Part shown: positions 35,281-35,520 of the stretch, in pieces
Layout: each line of letters opens with the position of its first letter
Position numbering within the stretch: the first letter of the stretch is position 1
Source: Candidatus Alistipes equi
Lineage (GTDB): Bacteria > Bacteroidota > Bacteroidia > Bacteroidales > Rikenellaceae
Assembly: GCA_018065435.1 (NCBI GenBank)
Contig: JAGHTK010000154.1
Span: forward strand, 1 to 35,520
DNA: 35,520 bases
Reading direction: 5' to 3'
The notes under the pieces: generated by a model
What the model was told of the DNA's origin: nothing
Database searches by the model: none
Seen by the model: the letters and a program-made list of their open reading frames with translations, nothing else
Made by a program: the position numbers and the translations under genes

Positions 35281-35329
35281 ACGTCCTTTCACCAAAAGCT
35301 TTTTAAGCTGGGTGCAAAGGACGTTTTTT
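35281..35329 (+). terminator. Rho-independent terminator after the giant lipoprotein
   Basis: ACGTCCTTT (35281-35289) pairs perfectly with AAAGGACGT (35316-35324), with inner CACC/GGTG and AGCTT/AAGCT pairing, followed by TTTTTT. It is a long, stable hairpin 53 nt after the stop codon. Confidence 0.88.
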
Positions 35330-35449
35330 GTTGGTATACCTTTAGCGTATTTATTATTAGACAAACGTAAATCTTTTCCTCAGGGAAGGAAGCGGTGGAT
35401 AGATTGAACTCTATATGAAAATATTGTTGTCCGCTAAAACTTCGAGCCT

Positions 35450-35477
35450 CGCGTACGCGCGTATGCATGCGCATATA
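35450..35477. repeat. 28-nt alternating pyrimidine-purine tract
   Basis: Fourteen consecutive pyrimidine-purine dinucleotides without a break (six CG, four TA, two TG, two CA), so the tract is alternating on both strands and is prone to Z-DNA or cruciform formation. No gene overlaps it convincingly. Confidence 0.75.
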
Positions 35478-35493
35478 GGCCTCAAAAAAATCG

Positions 35494-35520
35494 GGCTGGC
35501 TCCTGTTTGAGGTGTCAGCC
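35494..35520. other. Hairpin at the right edge of the window
   Basis: GGCTGGCTCC (35494-35503) pairs with GGTGTCAGCC (35511-35520) with one mismatch and one G-U pair, around a 7-nt loop. The window ends at its last base, so it cannot be seen whether a T tract follows (terminator) or something else. Confidence 0.5.

Noticed and set aside
35289..35474. Minus-strand frame of 61 codons near the right edge
   Set aside because: It crosses the lipoprotein terminator region and the alternating tract. Its composition looks like a chance frame over repeat DNA, so it is used only as a clue to a dispersed repeat.

Overview
The window looks like chromosomal DNA from an anaerobic or facultative member of the Bacteroidales (phylum Bacteroidota). 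Reasons: the recN-coaBC-rpoZ(Rpb6 type)-bamD neighbourhood, a DUF4837 lipoprotein, a malate dehydrogenase of the form usual in Bacteroides relatives, and lipoproteins with fimbrillin-like, GLUG and BACON domains. Most promoters match the Bacteroidetes -7 box TAnnTTTG, and Shine-Dalgarno sequences are few. I cannot name a genus. No tRNA, rRNA, CRISPR array or recognisable insertion sequence was seen.

Layout, left to right. (1) 211-4245, minus strand: glpABC, encoding anaerobic glycerol-3-phosphate dehydrogenase, with a promoter before glpA and a strong terminator after glpC. (2) 4475-11292, minus strand: one tightly packed, probably co-transcribed run, bamD-rpoZ-coaBC-recN followed by a FecBCD/BtuFCD-type metal or cofactor ABC importer (binding lipoprotein, permease, ATPase). 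From coaBC to the ATPase every junction overlaps. (3) 11381-17110, minus strand: a SUI1/YciH factor, a 998-residue outer-membrane protein with an HExxH metallopeptidase-like head, and a class A penicillin-binding protein. (4) 17205-19562: a DUF4435 (TOPRIM-like) gene and lysC, convergent with their stop codons touching. (5) 19870-22065, plus strand: birA, then gcvH-mdh ending in a good terminator. (6) 22092-27437, minus strand: a NodB-type deacetylase and ubiX, then asnS-rpoN-secreted amidotransferase-like protein with overlapping ends. (7) 27520-29278, plus strand: the DUF4837 lipoprotein and greA with a textbook promoter and terminator. (8) 29413-30525, minus strand: an AAA-type ATPase interrupted by one in-frame amber codon. 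(9) 30966-35329, plus strand: an unannotated 40-residue ORF and a 1374-residue multidomain surface lipoprotein, ending in a strong terminator. (10) The right edge: a 28-nt perfectly alternating pyrimidine-purine tract and a hairpin.

Most of the window is housekeeping: respiration of glycerol phosphate, CoA synthesis, DNA repair, envelope assembly, cell-wall synthesis, translation and transcription factors. The accessory and less ordinary parts are the ABC importer attached to the recN operon, the metallopeptidase-like outer-membrane protein next to the penicillin-binding protein, the broken ATPase, and the small-ORF plus giant-lipoprotein pair. I saw no clear defence or secondary-metabolism system. 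The small-ORF/lipoprotein pair and the metallopeptidase-like outer-membrane protein are the best candidates for undescribed biology.
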